From contig DJDD01000199.1 of assembly GCA_002430925.1 (NCBI GenBank), positions 1-35,699 of the forward strand: DNA of 35,699 nucleotides, read 5' to 3'. Positions within the stretch are counted from its first letter, which is position 1, and each line of letters begins with the position of its first letter. The translations under genes were made by a program, and so were the position numbers. Source of the DNA: Flavobacteriales bacterium UBA5933. Lineage in GTDB: Bacteria; Bacteroidota; Bacteroidia; Flavobacteriales; Weeksellaceae. The notes below the pieces were generated by a model that was given only the letters and a program-made list of their open reading frames with translations, was not told the origin of the DNA and ran no database searches. Positions 1 to 8,626 of the stretch are shown here, piece after piece.

Positions 1-18
1 GTCATAATGCACTACGGG

Positions 19-1089
19 TTATCTATTTATTTTTCTTAAAACTTCAACAAGTTTTGGATTTAAAATATAATTAAGTGATATAATTAAAACATCCATCTTA
101 AATTCTGAATTACTTTTTATCAAATAAACGATTATTTTTTCAAATTTACTCATTGAACTTTTATACATAGGGTGTAAATTTTGGCTAGCAGAAATAACAT
201 CTTTATTAGTTAAAATACTTTTTATGTAACTTCTTTTTACTTTTAAAGTAATACCCTTTGTATTTATAGCTTTAAAAATATAAAAACTTATAGAAAACAT
301 TAATAATGAAGAATTAAACTGATATAATTCTTTATCTGTAAAACTTAAATCAACATATTTTCGATAATCTAAATGAAATTTGATTAAAATTTTTTCAAAA
401 ATATTATTTGTTATAAAATTTCTAGTGACACTTTCCTCATTATCTTTATAAATATAACCAGCATAATCAGTAAAAATAATAGATCTTGATAAAGAAAAAG
501 CTACACAATTAAATACAACATCTTCTTGGTTTGAAAGATTTTTAATAAAAAAAATATTGTTTTTTAATAAAAAATCTTTTCTGTATAATTTATTCCAACA
601 TGACATTAATGTCATGTCTTCAATACATAATAATCTAGGTAAAATAAATTTATTTATGTATTGCCCATCAAAGGCTTTATCATAAGAAAAAGAAGATTCT
701 TTGAGTATTAATTTTTTATCTCTTTCAAATAAAATATTTGAAATAATAATATCATTATTTTGAATTTTTTCGTACAAAATTGAAAAATAATCAGGTAAAA
801 TTACATCATCTACATCTACAAATCCAATATATTCAGATGTTGCTAATTTTATTCCATTATTTCTTGCCTCACTAACTCCTTGATTAGGTTGATTTATAAT
901 AATTACACGATCATCATTCCTTTTAATTTCATTTAATATATCTAAACTTTTATCAATAGACCCATCATTTACAAAAATGATTTCTAATGATTTTTCAATT
1001 TGAGAATCAATTGCATTGTAACAATTTTTTATATATTTTTCTCCGTTAAAAACAGGAATGATAATTGAAATTTTATACATACTATTCAT
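19..1089 (-). CDS. GT2 family glycosyltransferase of a polysaccharide locus
   Basis: Predicted to transfer a sugar from a nucleotide sugar to a growing surface-polysaccharide repeat unit at the inner membrane. The GT-A fold is visible: the opening strand SIIIPVFNGE at residues 8-17, VNDGS at 40-44, NQGVSEARN at 69-77 and the metal-binding DVDD at 92-95, followed by a CWNKLY segment typical of capsule and O-antigen GT2 enzymes. The C-terminal ~130 residues are helical and not assignable. The donor and acceptor cannot be read from sequence. It is the last complete gene of a minus-strand operon and overlaps the stop of the preceding gene by eight bases. An alternative ATG three codons downstream (1078-1080) would remove the overlap. 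A further ATG on the same strand at 3-5 may start the next gene outside the window. Family assignment is secure, the exact role is not. Confidence 0.88.
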   Translation of the reverse strand: MNSMYKISIIIPVFNGEKYIKNCYNAIDSQIEKSLEIIFVNDGSIDKSLDILNEIKRNDDRVIIINQPNQGVSEARNNGIKLATSEYIGFVDVDDVILPDYFSILYEKIQNNDIIISNILFERDKKLILKESSFSYDKAFDGQYINKFILPRLLCIEDMTLMSCWNKLYRKDFLLKNNIFFIKNLSNQEDVVFNCVAFSLSRSIIFTDYAGYIYKDNEESVTRNFITNNIFEKILIKFHLDYRKYVDLSFTDKELYQFNSSLLMFSISFYIFKAINTKGITLKVKRSYIKSILTNKDVISASQNLHPMYKSSMSKFEKIIVYLIKSNSEFKMDVLIISLNYILNPKLVEVLRKINR

Positions 1090-2305
1090 AATTTTTATTT
1101 ACTTTATCATTTCCATAATTAGAAATAAAATTAGTACGCTTGTTGTAATAAAATATATAAGTTATATATACTAAAAATAAATAACATCCTAGCTGATTTG
1201 AAAAAACGTTTTCTACAAGAAAAAAAAGTATAAAAGATATAAATATACTGAAAGAAACAAAATCTTTACGAAATAAGTATAAACTATAAATATTATAAAT
1301 ACTAAATAATAATAATGCTGGAAAACCACCTAAAAGTAAAAAATAAAAATATTGTGAGTGTGTATCAAATCTATCGTGTAAGAAATATTCTCTTTTTTCA
1401 GGATTTTCAATATTCTTTTCATAATTAATAACTAAATATTCTTCTATCAAATTTGAATTACCATATCCTAATAAATAACTATAATCTTTATTATTCAAAA
1501 TATTAAAAACACTTTGCCAAATAACAAATCTTGGTTCATTATCAATAAATGATTCAGTAGATTGATAAATAACTCTTTCCTTTATTTTGGGGTTAAAACA
1601 AACAAAAAGAGTAAATATTAAAATTAAAGAAGAGAGTATAATTAGTTTATTATTTAAATTAATTTTAGAATAAAAAACTAAATAAATTAAAACAACAATT
1701 AAAAAAGATAAAATAGATAATCTCGCAACAATTAATAATAAAAAGCTAAAAAAAATAAAAAATATGAATATATTGATTATTCTATTTTTTTTATTTTTTA
1801 AAATTTCGCTGAATACTAAAATAGAATTTATTATAATATAAAAGCCTACATAAGGCCTATCTTTAGATAAAATTTGGTTGATATCTTCTCCATTTCCAAA
1901 AGGCAAAAAAGAATGATTTTCATAGAAAAAAAAAGTTTTAATAAGGCATATGATAATATATATCAAACAACTAATTATAGAGAATTTTTTGAATTTTTCT
2001 ATTGGAAAATTTTTAGTATTTGAAAATATTAAAATACCAAAACTAAGTATAGGAATAAATCTCCAAAATTTATTATTATCTTGAAAAGGAGCCTGTAAAG
2101 TTAAGTTGAAAATCAAGTAAAGAATTAATATAAAATAAATGTAAAAAAAATTATCAATTTTTGGTTTAGTTTTATTAAACATTAATATCAAAATATTAAC
2201 AAAACAGTATAAACCAAATAAAATATTAATTATACCATTGGGAAGAAATAATGAACATAGTAAAATTATTAAAATAAATATATTTATATTTTGTAAATTT
2301 TTCAT
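1082..2305 (-). CDS. O-antigen polymerase/ligase-like membrane protein (Wzy_C type)
   Basis: A 407-residue protein with about ten to twelve hydrophobic segments. In the C-terminal half it has the signature pieces of the O-antigen ligase/polymerase superfamily: the membrane motif ARLSIL at 194-199, a periplasmic loop starting with RFVIWQ at 259-264, and DTHSQYF at 314-320, where the His is the position usually conserved in WaaL/Wzy loops. It probably polymerises repeat units on the periplasmic face of the inner membrane, or ligates finished chains. Sequence alone does not separate the two. Its ATG overlaps the TGA of the upstream glycosyltransferase gene by four bases, which suggests translational coupling. 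A second member of the same superfamily lies two genes upstream (3092-4486). Confidence 0.78.
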   Translation of the reverse strand: MKNLQNINIFILIILLCSLFLPNGIINILFGLYCFVNILILMFNKTKPKIDNFFYIYFILILYLIFNLTLQAPFQDNNKFWRFIPILSFGILIFSNTKNFPIEKFKKFSIISCLIYIIICLIKTFFFYENHSFLPFGNGEDINQILSKDRPYVGFYIIINSILVFSEILKNKKNRIINIFIFFIFFSFLLLIVARLSILSFLIVVLIYLVFYSKINLNNKLIILSSLILIFTLFVCFNPKIKERVIYQSTESFIDNEPRFVIWQSVFNILNNKDYSYLLGYGNSNLIEEYLVINYEKNIENPEKREYFLHDRFDTHSQYFYFLLLGGFPALLLFSIYNIYSLYLFRKDFVSFSIFISFILFFLVENVFSNQLGCYLFLVYITYIFYYNKRTNFISNYGNDKVNKNYE

Positions 2306-3105
2306 TTAAAAAATATTTTTTTTATTTTAATAACTATCTTATTCGGTGTATATAATAACATATAACTTTTTAATAATCCATATAATGAATAAAAAGAAAA
2401 AGTAAAATTATCTAATAAAATATTAACTCTACTCCTTGATTGTATTTTTCTATTAGTTAAAGAAATACCACTTTTATTCATCTCAATAGTAACTAAAAAT
2501 TGATCAATATTAGCACCGTTAAACTTACTTAAAATTTTGGTGAAAAATGCAAAATCTTCAGCAGATTTATACTTTGTTGGATAATTTCCAATAAAATTCA
2601 CAATATTACTTCTAAACATAATAGAAGGATGTATAAACATACATTTATATTTCATCCTTTTTTTTATTTCCTGAGGATCACAAGATAATTTAATATTAAA
2701 TAAAAAATTATCTTCTTCATCTACAACTTTTACATAACTACCTACTAGAGCTATATTTTTATTTTTGTCTAAAAATTTTTCTTGAATAGAAAATCTATTT
2801 TTATCACACAAATCACCACAATCTAAACGAGATATAAACTCATAATTATTTTTTAGGGCATAATCTATTCCATCGTTTAATACAAATTCAATTCCTCTGT
2901 TTTGTTTACAAAATAAATAAAAAATAGTTCCATTAAACTTTTTACTACTATCAATTAAATTTGTATCTATTTTTAATTTACTACTACCATCATCTACAAT
3001 GAGAATATCTAAATATTCATCTTTACCAATAGACATAATAGATTTTGATAACCCCATTGGATTATTAAAATGAGGAATTAATAATAAATTTCTATTTTTT
3101 TTCAT
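2302..3105 (-). CDS. GT2 family glycosyltransferase, short
   Basis: A 267-residue putative glycosyltransferase. It opens with LLLIPHFNNP at residues 7-16, a variant of the usual IPxYN strand, then VDDGSS at 37-42 and RLDCGD at 93-98 in the place of the metal-binding DxD. A conserved FIHPSIMFR segment follows near residue 157, as in GT2 enzymes that act on surface glycans. There is no obvious transmembrane anchor, so it likely acts at the cytoplasmic face of the membrane. It overlaps both neighbours: 14 bases with the gene upstream and 4 bases with the gene downstream, so the three are almost certainly cotranscribed. Sugar specificity is unknown. Confidence 0.82.
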   Translation of the reverse strand: MKKNRNLLLIPHFNNPMGLSKSIMSIGKDEYLDILIVDDGSSKLKIDTNLIDSSKKFNGTIFYLFCKQNRGIEFVLNDGIDYALKNNYEFISRLDCGDLCDKNRFSIQEKFLDKNKNIALVGSYVKVVDEEDNFLFNIKLSCDPQEIKKRMKYKCMFIHPSIMFRSNIVNFIGNYPTKYKSAEDFAFFTKILSKFNGANIDQFLVTIEMNKSGISLTNRKIQSRSRVNILLDNFTFSFYSLYGLLKSYMLLYTPNKIVIKIKKIFFK

Positions 3106-4486
3106 TTAATTCTAAATAGGGTAATAACATTAATATTACAAAATATAACCATACTCCATACATTCTAAAGGTATCTATTTGTAACCAATTTATATATAAA
3201 CCTATTAAACTTATAGAAATAGAAATAATAAGAATTTTTGATAGTTGATTATTAGACTTTTTATAAAATTTTATACATAAAAAAATACTATAAAATAAAA
3301 TCATTATCCAAATAAATAGTCCAAACAAACCCATTTCTGTTGAAATTCTCAAATATAGATTAAAGCCAGGAGGAAAAGAAGGGTTTTTTTTATTTAAATA
3401 ATATTCAGTAAATTCATAATTATCTTTTTTAGACCATCTAGGATAATAAAATCTTGTGTGAAAAGCTTGCTGTCCAAATCCAACACCAAAACAAGGATTT
3501 TGTTTAAAAACTTCTATAGAAGCAAATTGCATACCAAATCTTGTTTTATTTGACACACTGCTCTTCAAATTATTAGCAAAATCTAAACTTTCAATTTTTT
3601 CTTTAAAAGCATATTTAATTTTATCTGACTTAGTAAATCCTATTAAGAAAAATAAAATTAGGATACCTATAAAACCTAATTTTATTTGATATCTATAAGT
3701 ATTAACTGCATATAAATATGCAATAAAAAATAAAAATAAAATAAATATAACAAATAAACCTGTTCTAGAACCTGAAAAAAAAGTTAATGTAAGAACTAAA
3801 AAAGTTGGCAAAATCTTCATTATAATTCTTTTTTCAGTTAAAATATAACTAAACATCCAACCAGAAACTGTTATTAGATATATTGCCAAAGCAGGTGCTT
3901 CGTATGTAAATGCAGCAATTCTTCCTCCAGTAATATATGTTCGTTTTAAAAAAGGTAAAAGACTTAATACATCTAAAACTTTTGAAGCTTGGTAAATACC
4001 AAAAAAAGAATATAAAATTTCCCAAAAGCTATAAAATGTACAGAATAATAGAGATATGAAAAAACATTTACGTGTAGAATAAAAAATTTTCTCAATAGAC
4101 CAATTTTTATATACTCTCCAGAAAAAAGGAAGAAAAATAAATATTGGTATACTTAAAGAAAGCATCTGCCTAATAAATCTATTGAATCCAGATATCCTTT
4201 TAAAAAAATTTTCTTGAACTGTACTATAATTTATAATTATTGTAATAAATGTAAAAAAGAAAAAAAAGAGAATTAATCTAAATAATAAATCTTTAAATGG
4301 AAAATCAATTTTTTTAGTAATGAATATTTCAAATAACATTAAAAAAAAACCTAAAAACAAAAAAATAGCACCAAATTCTCTAACGTATTCTCCTAAAAAA
4401 GGCATTACTTCAATTTGATTAAAAGAGAAGAAAAATAATCCTAAATAAAAGGAGAATTCAATTAATAAATTTAAATTAATTTTCAT
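3092..4486 (-). CDS. Second O-antigen polymerase/ligase-like membrane protein
   Basis: A 464-residue polytopic protein with about eleven or twelve hydrophobic segments. Diagnostic pieces are GGRIAAFTYEAPA around residues 187-199, the membrane motif SGSRTG at 238-243, and a long extracytoplasmic loop near residues 330-375 that starts with GVGFGQQAF. This arrangement fits the Wzy/WaaL superfamily, where the GSRTG motif precedes a large periplasmic loop. It is distinct from the shorter homologue at 1082-2305, so the operon encodes two such enzymes. One may be the repeat-unit polymerase and the other a ligase, but this is inference. It overlaps the downstream glycosyltransferase gene by 14 bases and lies 50 bases after the Wzz-like gene. 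Confidence 0.75.
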   Translation of the reverse strand: MKINLNLLIEFSFYLGLFFFSFNQIEVMPFLGEYVREFGAIFLFLGFFLMLFEIFITKKIDFPFKDLLFRLILFFFFFTFITIIINYSTVQENFFKRISGFNRFIRQMLSLSIPIFIFLPFFWRVYKNWSIEKIFYSTRKCFFISLLFCTFYSFWEILYSFFGIYQASKVLDVLSLLPFLKRTYITGGRIAAFTYEAPALAIYLITVSGWMFSYILTEKRIIMKILPTFLVLTLTFFSGSRTGLFVIFILFLFFIAYLYAVNTYRYQIKLGFIGILILFFLIGFTKSDKIKYAFKEKIESLDFANNLKSSVSNKTRFGMQFASIEVFKQNPCFGVGFGQQAFHTRFYYPRWSKKDNYEFTEYYLNKKNPSFPPGFNLYLRISTEMGLFGLFIWIMILFYSIFLCIKFYKKSNNQLSKILIISISISLIGLYINWLQIDTFRMYGVWLYFVILMLLPYLELNEKK

Positions 4487-4536
4487 TTTAATGATTTTAT
4501 ACTTTATTTAAAGTAGTATGATTTAAATAAGAATAT

Positions 4537-5436
4537 TTATTTTTTAAAAATAAACCTTAAAATAAAAAATATTGCTAATAAAGTTGTTGGGAATAATATC
4601 AAATAAAATTTAAGATTTGATTCAGAATCAGATTTTACATTTAAAGATTTACTAATTTGTTTTATAATATCTGTTGATAACAACTCATTTTTAATAATTT
4701 TTTCATTATCTTCAATCAAATCTTGTTTTGTTTTTAATAAATCATTTAATTGATTATTATCATTTACGTAAACTAAATTTTTAGTATCAGATGACAAGTT
4801 TGAATTATTAGATTTAGAAAACACTTGATCTATTAGGTTTATTGTTTTTTTATTTGCAAGTAAGCGATCTCTATCATTTTTTATACTTAATAATCGTAAA
4901 TCATTATAATATTTGTTATTATTTAAATAATTAAATAATTTATTTATATCATGTGTATTTAATAGATTTTTAGCTGAATTTATAGTGATTTCATGAGTTT
5001 TATAATTTTTACTAGTTTTTTCATCAATAGAAACCTTATTAATATCTCCATCTTCAGCAAATAATTTTAATAAATTAAAATTACTTTCATTCTCTTCTAC
5101 AAACTGATAAATACTATTTATAGGTTTGATTTCTATTTCACTAATAGAAGAAGATATTCCATTTTTTTCTAAAAATTTTAAATCAACTTCATTAATTTTT
5201 GAATTGATTAATTCTATTTCATCATAAAGATAATCTACACTTCCATAATTAGGAGAAATGATAACTTTACTCTTATAAGAAGTTGAATAGGGTACAAATA
5301 AATAGGCAATAACAACACCTATTATTGTTATAAAAATTATATAAAATAAATTTTTTTGTAAAAAAAATTTAAGAGAATTAATTGTTTTTGAAACAAATTT
5401 ATTTATTTCAATCTCATTAGTTTGAGAATCTATCAT
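4537..5436 (-). CDS. Wzz-like polysaccharide chain-length determinant
   Basis: A 299-residue protein with the topology of a polysaccharide copolymerase: a short cytoplasmic N-terminus, a membrane helix at about 32-50, a long charged and helical extracytoplasmic domain, and a second helix at about 276-296 close to the C-terminus. The YKSKVIISP stretch just after the first helix resembles the post-helix strand of Wzz proteins. There is no fused tyrosine kinase domain. It probably sets chain length for the polymerase encoded downstream. It is the first gene of the visible operon. A terminator for the preceding gene ends about 25 bases upstream, so the operon promoter must be very close or transcription must read through. 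No convincing TAnnTTTG box is visible before it. Confidence 0.72.
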   Translation of the reverse strand: MIDSQTNEIEINKFVSKTINSLKFFLQKNLFYIIFITIIGVVIAYLFVPYSTSYKSKVIISPNYGSVDYLYDEIELINSKINEVDLKFLEKNGISSSISEIEIKPINSIYQFVEENESNFNLLKLFAEDGDINKVSIDEKTSKNYKTHEITINSAKNLLNTHDINKLFNYLNNNKYYNDLRLLSIKNDRDRLLANKKTINLIDQVFSKSNNSNLSSDTKNLVYVNDNNQLNDLLKTKQDLIEDNEKIIKNELLSTDIIKQISKSLNVKSDSESNLKFYLILFPTTLLAIFFILRFIFKK

Positions 5437-5460
5437 ATACTTTAAGATTAGTTGAAAATT

Positions 5461-5498
5461 TATTAAAAAACCCTTTATAAACTTTTACAAAGGGTTTT
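5461..5498 (-). terminator. Intrinsic terminator after the small membrane-protein gene
   Basis: AAAACCCTTT at 5467-5476 pairs with AAAGGGTTTT at 5489-5498. On the minus strand the hairpin is followed by a T run complementary to 5461-5470. It ends transcription from the gene at 5534-5725, 35 bases upstream, and separates it from the polysaccharide operon. Confidence 0.82.
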
Positions 5499-5533
5499 CC
5501 GAAATGATTCGAAAATATTTTTTTTATACAAAA

Positions 5534-5725
5534 TTAAATTTCATCATATTTTTTCTCCGGATCATTACCAAAACTTGCTAATTTTTTAAGCCACCAAGCT
5601 AGCATACCTATTAAAACGAATGTGAATGCCCATCCGAAAATTACTCCAATAGGAGATAATAAATGCTCAAATGTCCATTTGCAAATACTACCAATAGCAA
5701 AAAATAAGTCAGTTATAATTCCCAT
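5534..5725 (-). CDS. Small membrane protein, DUF6341-like
   Basis: A 63-residue protein with an amphipathic N-terminus and one clear membrane helix at about residues 24-46 ending in WWLKKL, followed by a short charged tail (NDPEKKYDEI). From memory it matches the small flavobacterial family DUF6341, which has sometimes been mislabelled as uracil phosphoribosyltransferase. It has no features of that enzyme. Its function is unknown. It is divergent from the DUF6427-like gene at 5765 with only 39 bases between them, so the two may be controlled together. It has its own promoter box upstream and its own terminator downstream. Confidence 0.72.
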   Translation of the reverse strand: MGIITDLFFAIGSICKWTFEHLLSPIGVIFGWAFTFVLIGMLAWWLKKLASFGNDPEKKYDEI

Positions 5726-5751
5726 ATTCTACTTTATTTCTTAATTTGCAT

Positions 5752-5759
5752 CAAAGTTA
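5752..5759 (-). promoter_or_regulatory. Bacteroidota -7 box in the divergent 39-base spacer
   Basis: TAACTTTG on the minus strand fits the Bacteroidota -7 consensus TAnnTTTG and lies 26 bases before the ATG at 5725. No clear -33 TTG is present at the usual distance, so only the -7 element is supported. Confidence 0.5.
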
Positions 5760-5764
5760 ATAAA

Positions 5765-6709
5765 ATGTTGGTTAATCTACTTTACAAAAGAAATTTTTTT
5801 ATACATATTTTTATCATAGTTCTGTTTATGGGACTTGGAATGATAAATTTTAACACTATTGTTTTAAGCGACTTAGAAAAACTAGGATTTTTTCTAACAT
5901 TTTTAACAGTAATTTTTGTCGTTTATATCGATTTTAAGAATGATTTACTAAATTCTTCTTCATTCCCAATATTTACATATATCCTATTTTTAATGCCTTT
6001 TATTGCAGGATTAACTGATTATAAAATCGCTGGGAGCTTACTTTTAATTACCTATGTTTCAGCAAAATTATTGTATTTTGAATCAGAAAAAAACGATATT
6101 TATGAAGCTTTTGATATTGGATTATTTATGTCTTTTGCAATATTACTTTCTCCTCCATTAATTTTTCTTGGAATTATTATTTTTGCTTATTTCTTAACAC
6201 TAAGAGTTGTAGAACCAAAGATTCCTATTTTAGGTTTTTTAGGTTTTATAGTGCCTATATTAGTCATTGTACAAATCAGTTATTTATTGGACTATTATTT
6301 TTTATTAGAATTTTATAAAGAACAATTAATTCCGAGACTATTTCAATTTGAATTAAAACAAATTTTTCTAATTCCAATTGGAATTATATTAATTTTTTCA
6401 ATTATTCATCAAATAAAAACTGGAAATAAATTATCTGCACAAAAAAAGAGAATCTACTTATTTATACATTTAATGTTCTTTACTCTTTTAATTAGTTATA
6501 TATTTTTTTGGAACAGTAATGATACTTATTTATCTTTTCTATCATTTTGTGTCATGATAATGCTTACAAGATATTTTAGTGAATATAGACCAAAAATAAC
6601 TTGGTTGAATGAAGCTTATGTTTGGATATATTTAATTTGTTTATTGATCTTTAATTTTTATGATAGAATCCCTAAATTCTTCACTCTCATTACTGATGTA
6701 AGTTTTTAA
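5765..6709 (+). CDS. Polytopic membrane protein, DUF6427-like
   Basis: A 314-residue protein made almost entirely of hydrophobic segments, about nine or ten helices, with only short charged loops. The N-terminus MLVNLLYKRN followed at once by a helix resembles the flavobacterial family DUF6427, which I recall next to the small DUF6341 protein in many genomes. No catalytic motif is visible and its function is not known. Its 3' end overlaps the convergent LpxH-type gene by 69 bases, so the last 22 codons are also read antisense by that gene. The start is the first ATG after the divergent spacer. Family recognition is from memory and moderate in certainty. Confidence 0.72.
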   Translation: MLVNLLYKRNFFIHIFIIVLFMGLGMINFNTIVLSDLEKLGFFLTFLTVIFVVYIDFKNDLLNSSSFPIFTYILFLMPFIAGLTDYKIAGSLLLITYVSAKLLYFESEKNDIYEAFDIGLFMSFAILLSPPLIFLGIIIFAYFLTLRVVEPKIPILGFLGFIVPILVIVQISYLLDYYFLLEFYKEQLIPRLFQFELKQIFLIPIGIILIFSIIHQIKTGNKLSAQKKRIYLFIHLMFFTLLISYIFFWNSNDTYLSFLSFCVMIMLTRYFSEYRPKITWLNEAYVWIYLICLLIFNFYDRIPKFFTLITDVSF

Positions 6710-7471
6710 ATCAAATTTTTCACCATCAAATACACCATATGTAAAATAGTTGATCCAATCTCCTAAATTAATGTGGTGTGTTTGTCCAATAGTTATATCC
6801 ATTGGTAAATGGCGATGACCATAAACCAAGAAATCGTAATGTTTTCTATTTAATTGTTGTTTAGTGTATGCAATTAACCATTCGTTTTCTAATCCTAGGA
6901 AATTAACGTCTTCTTCTCCTGAAATCATTTTATTTTTTCTAGAAACTGTAATTCCTAGCCACATTGCTAAATCTGGATGAAGTAAATAGAATAAAAATTG
7001 ACAAATTTTATTGGTAAAAATTTTTTTCATCCTTTTATAGCCTTTATCTCCAGGTCCTTTTCCATCTCCGTGAACAATAAAAAATTCTTTACCATTGATT
7101 AAAAAATCTTGCTTATCTCTAAAAACAATGGCATTAATTTGCTCCTTTAGATAATCTTTCATCCAAAGGTCATGATTACCTACAAAAAAATAAATAGGAA
7201 TTCCTTTATCTGATAGCTCTGCGAGCTTACCTAATACACGAACAAAACCTTTTGGAACAACATACTTATACTCGAACCAAAAGTCGAACAAATCACCTAT
7301 TAGAAATAAAACACCACAATCATCTTTTATTTCATCTAGCCATTGTACAAAAAGCTTTTCGCGAACTAAACTATCATTTTCATTCGGAGCACCAAAATGG
7401 TGATCCGATGAAAAATAAGCTTTTTTACCAGCTTCTAACTGTATATTTATTGGTTGTCCTCCGCTAACCAT
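6641..7471 (-). CDS. lpxH: UDP-2,3-diacylglucosamine diphosphatase (LpxH-type)
   Basis: A calcineurin-like metallophosphoesterase expected to hydrolyse UDP-2,3-diacylglucosamine to lipid X and UMP in lipid A synthesis, at the cytoplasmic face of the inner membrane. Metal-binding motifs appear in order: SSDHHFG at residues 21-27, GDLFDFW near 59, GNHD near 98 and YGHRHLP near 217. The 276-residue length is slightly longer than E. coli LpxH and fits the Bacteroidota form. The ATG at 7471 lies inside the queD-like gene, overlapping it by 25 bases, so the two are probably cotranscribed and coupled. At the other end it overlaps the convergent gene at 5765-6709 by 69 bases. I infer the LpxH function from family and motifs. 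A different phosphoesterase substrate is possible. Confidence 0.85.
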   Translation of the reverse strand: MVSGGQPINIQLEAGKKAYFSSDHHFGAPNENDSLVREKLFVQWLDEIKDDCGVLFLIGDLFDFWFEYKYVVPKGFVRVLGKLAELSDKGIPIYFFVGNHDLWMKDYLKEQINAIVFRDKQDFLINGKEFFIVHGDGKGPGDKGYKRMKKIFTNKICQFLFYLLHPDLAMWLGITVSRKNKMISGEEDVNFLGLENEWLIAYTKQQLNRKHYDFLVYGHRHLPMDITIGQTHHINLGDWINYFTYGVFDGEKFDLKTYISNESEEFRDSIIKIKDQ

Positions 7472-7899
7472 TCTCCATAAGAATTTTCAGTTTCATGTAA
7501 TTTTAAAGCTACCAATTCTATATTATTTGGTAATTGTGCTTTAATTTTATCTACCATCCATAAAATCATATTTTCACAAGAAGGCTGATATTCAGTAAAA
7601 ACAACTTGATGTCCTTCTTCTATAAGTTTTTCACCTAATAATTTATGAGGAGAATTTTGATTTAATAGAATTGCATGATCAAATAAATTTACGATTTCTT
7701 TATTGATTATTTTTTTTAAATCACCAAAATCCATAACCATTCCAAGTTTCACATTATTTACATCTTCCGATGGAATCCCTTTTACAGTTACAAAAAGTTT
7801 GTATGAATGTCCGTGGATATTTTTACATTTTCCATCATATCCATGTAAAGCGTGAGCAGTTTCAAAAGTAAATGCTTTTGTAAGTCTTATAATTTTCAT
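7447..7899 (-). CDS. queD: 6-carboxytetrahydropterin synthase / PTPS family (QueD-like)
   Basis: A member of the 6-pyruvoyl-tetrahydropterin synthase family. In the queuosine pathway it converts dihydroneopterin triphosphate to 6-carboxy-tetrahydropterin. The zinc ligands are visible as His16 in ETAHALHG and His29 and His31 in NIHGHSY, with the catalytic Cys25 in GKCKN. MVMDFGDLK, FDHAILLN and the late CENMILW segment complete the family pattern. The length of 150 residues is typical. It is transcribed away from comF. The promoter box at 7926-7933 ends next to the comF start codon. No other queuosine genes are in the window, so a role in another pterin pathway cannot be excluded. Confidence 0.9.
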   Translation of the reverse strand: MKIIRLTKAFTFETAHALHGYDGKCKNIHGHSYKLFVTVKGIPSEDVNNVKLGMVMDFGDLKKIINKEIVNLFDHAILLNQNSPHKLLGEKLIEEGHQVVFTEYQPSCENMILWMVDKIKAQLPNNIELVALKLHETENSYGEWLAEDNQ

Positions 7900-7925
7900 T
7901 AAATTTATAGATAAACTTTAATATG

Positions 7926-7933
7926 CAAAGGTA
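7926..7933 (-). promoter_or_regulatory. -7 box TACCTTTG for the queD-lpxH unit
   Basis: TACCTTTG on the minus strand, 27 bases before the queD ATG, fits TAnnTTTG. The same octamer is found before the PSP1 gene (15203-15210) and the RNase R gene (24824-24831). It directly abuts the comF ATG at 7934 on the other strand, so the two divergent units share this spacer. Confidence 0.6.
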
Positions 7934-8599
7934 ATGGAAATCAAAATAATCGTAAATTCTTTCGTTGATTTATTTTTTCCTATGCGCTGTATAGATTGTC
8001 AGGAAGTAATCCAAAAAAGTCAATTTCTTTGTACAGATTGTTCATCTAAATTACCATTTACCTATTGGAAATTAAATAAGGATAATGAATTGTATCATAA
8101 GTTAAAAAATCTTACACAGGTTCAGAATGCTTATTCTTTATTTCATTTTAAACATAAGAATAATGCTCAAAAAATTCTTCACGAAATGAAGTACAAAAAT
8201 AGACCTGATATTGGAATTGATTTAGCGAATTTAATAGATATTGATTTGTCTAATTATGATGGGATAATTCCTATTCCTCTTCATGAAAAAAGATTAAAAA
8301 AAAGAGGTTATAATCAAGTTGCTTATTTTGCTGAAACTTTAGCAAAAAAAAATAAAATACCTTATTACTCTGATGGATTAATCCGAACAAAATATAATTC
8401 ATCTCAAGTAAGAGAAAATAAAAAAAATAGAATTAGAAATTTAAATAATGCTTTCGAAATAAATCCTAAACTTTTAGCTGGACATTATATTCTAATAGAT
8501 GATGTTGTAACTACTGGTGCGACTTTAGTTTCTGCTATTGAAAAATTTAATTCTTTAGATAATTTTAAGATAAGTGTAATGTCCATTGCTTGTGCATAA
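7934..8599 (+). CDS. comF: ComF family phosphoribosyltransferase-like protein
   Basis: A 221-residue ComF homologue, a family linked to DNA uptake during natural transformation. An N-terminal zinc finger is formed by Cys19, Cys22, Cys33 and Cys36. The middle has IPIPLHEKRLKKRGYNQ at residues 112-128, a hallmark of the family. The PRPP-binding loop ILIDDVVTTGAT lies at 186-197. The exact biochemical activity of ComF proteins is not settled. It stands alone on the plus strand, divergent from queD with a 34-base spacer, and is followed after 27 bases by the Ig-like lipoprotein gene, with which it may be cotranscribed. Confidence 0.9.
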   Translation: MEIKIIVNSFVDLFFPMRCIDCQEVIQKSQFLCTDCSSKLPFTYWKLNKDNELYHKLKNLTQVQNAYSLFHFKHKNNAQKILHEMKYKNRPDIGIDLANLIDIDLSNYDGIIPIPLHEKRLKKRGYNQVAYFAETLAKKNKIPYYSDGLIRTKYNSSQVRENKKNRIRNLNNAFEINPKLLAGHYILIDDVVTTGATLVSAIEKFNSLDNFKISVMSIACA

Positions 8600-8626
8600 T
8601 AACAAGCTTTTTATTAACTTGCAGCC

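Noticed and set aside
598..617. A perfect 20-base palindrome, ACATGACATTAATGTCATGT
   Set aside because: It lies within the conserved coding part of a glycosyltransferase (the EDMTLMSCWN segment), so codon content explains it better than a regulatory role.
7252..7467. A 71-codon plus-strand frame inside the lpxH-type gene
   Set aside because: It is antisense to a clearly conserved enzyme and has no recognisable protein features.
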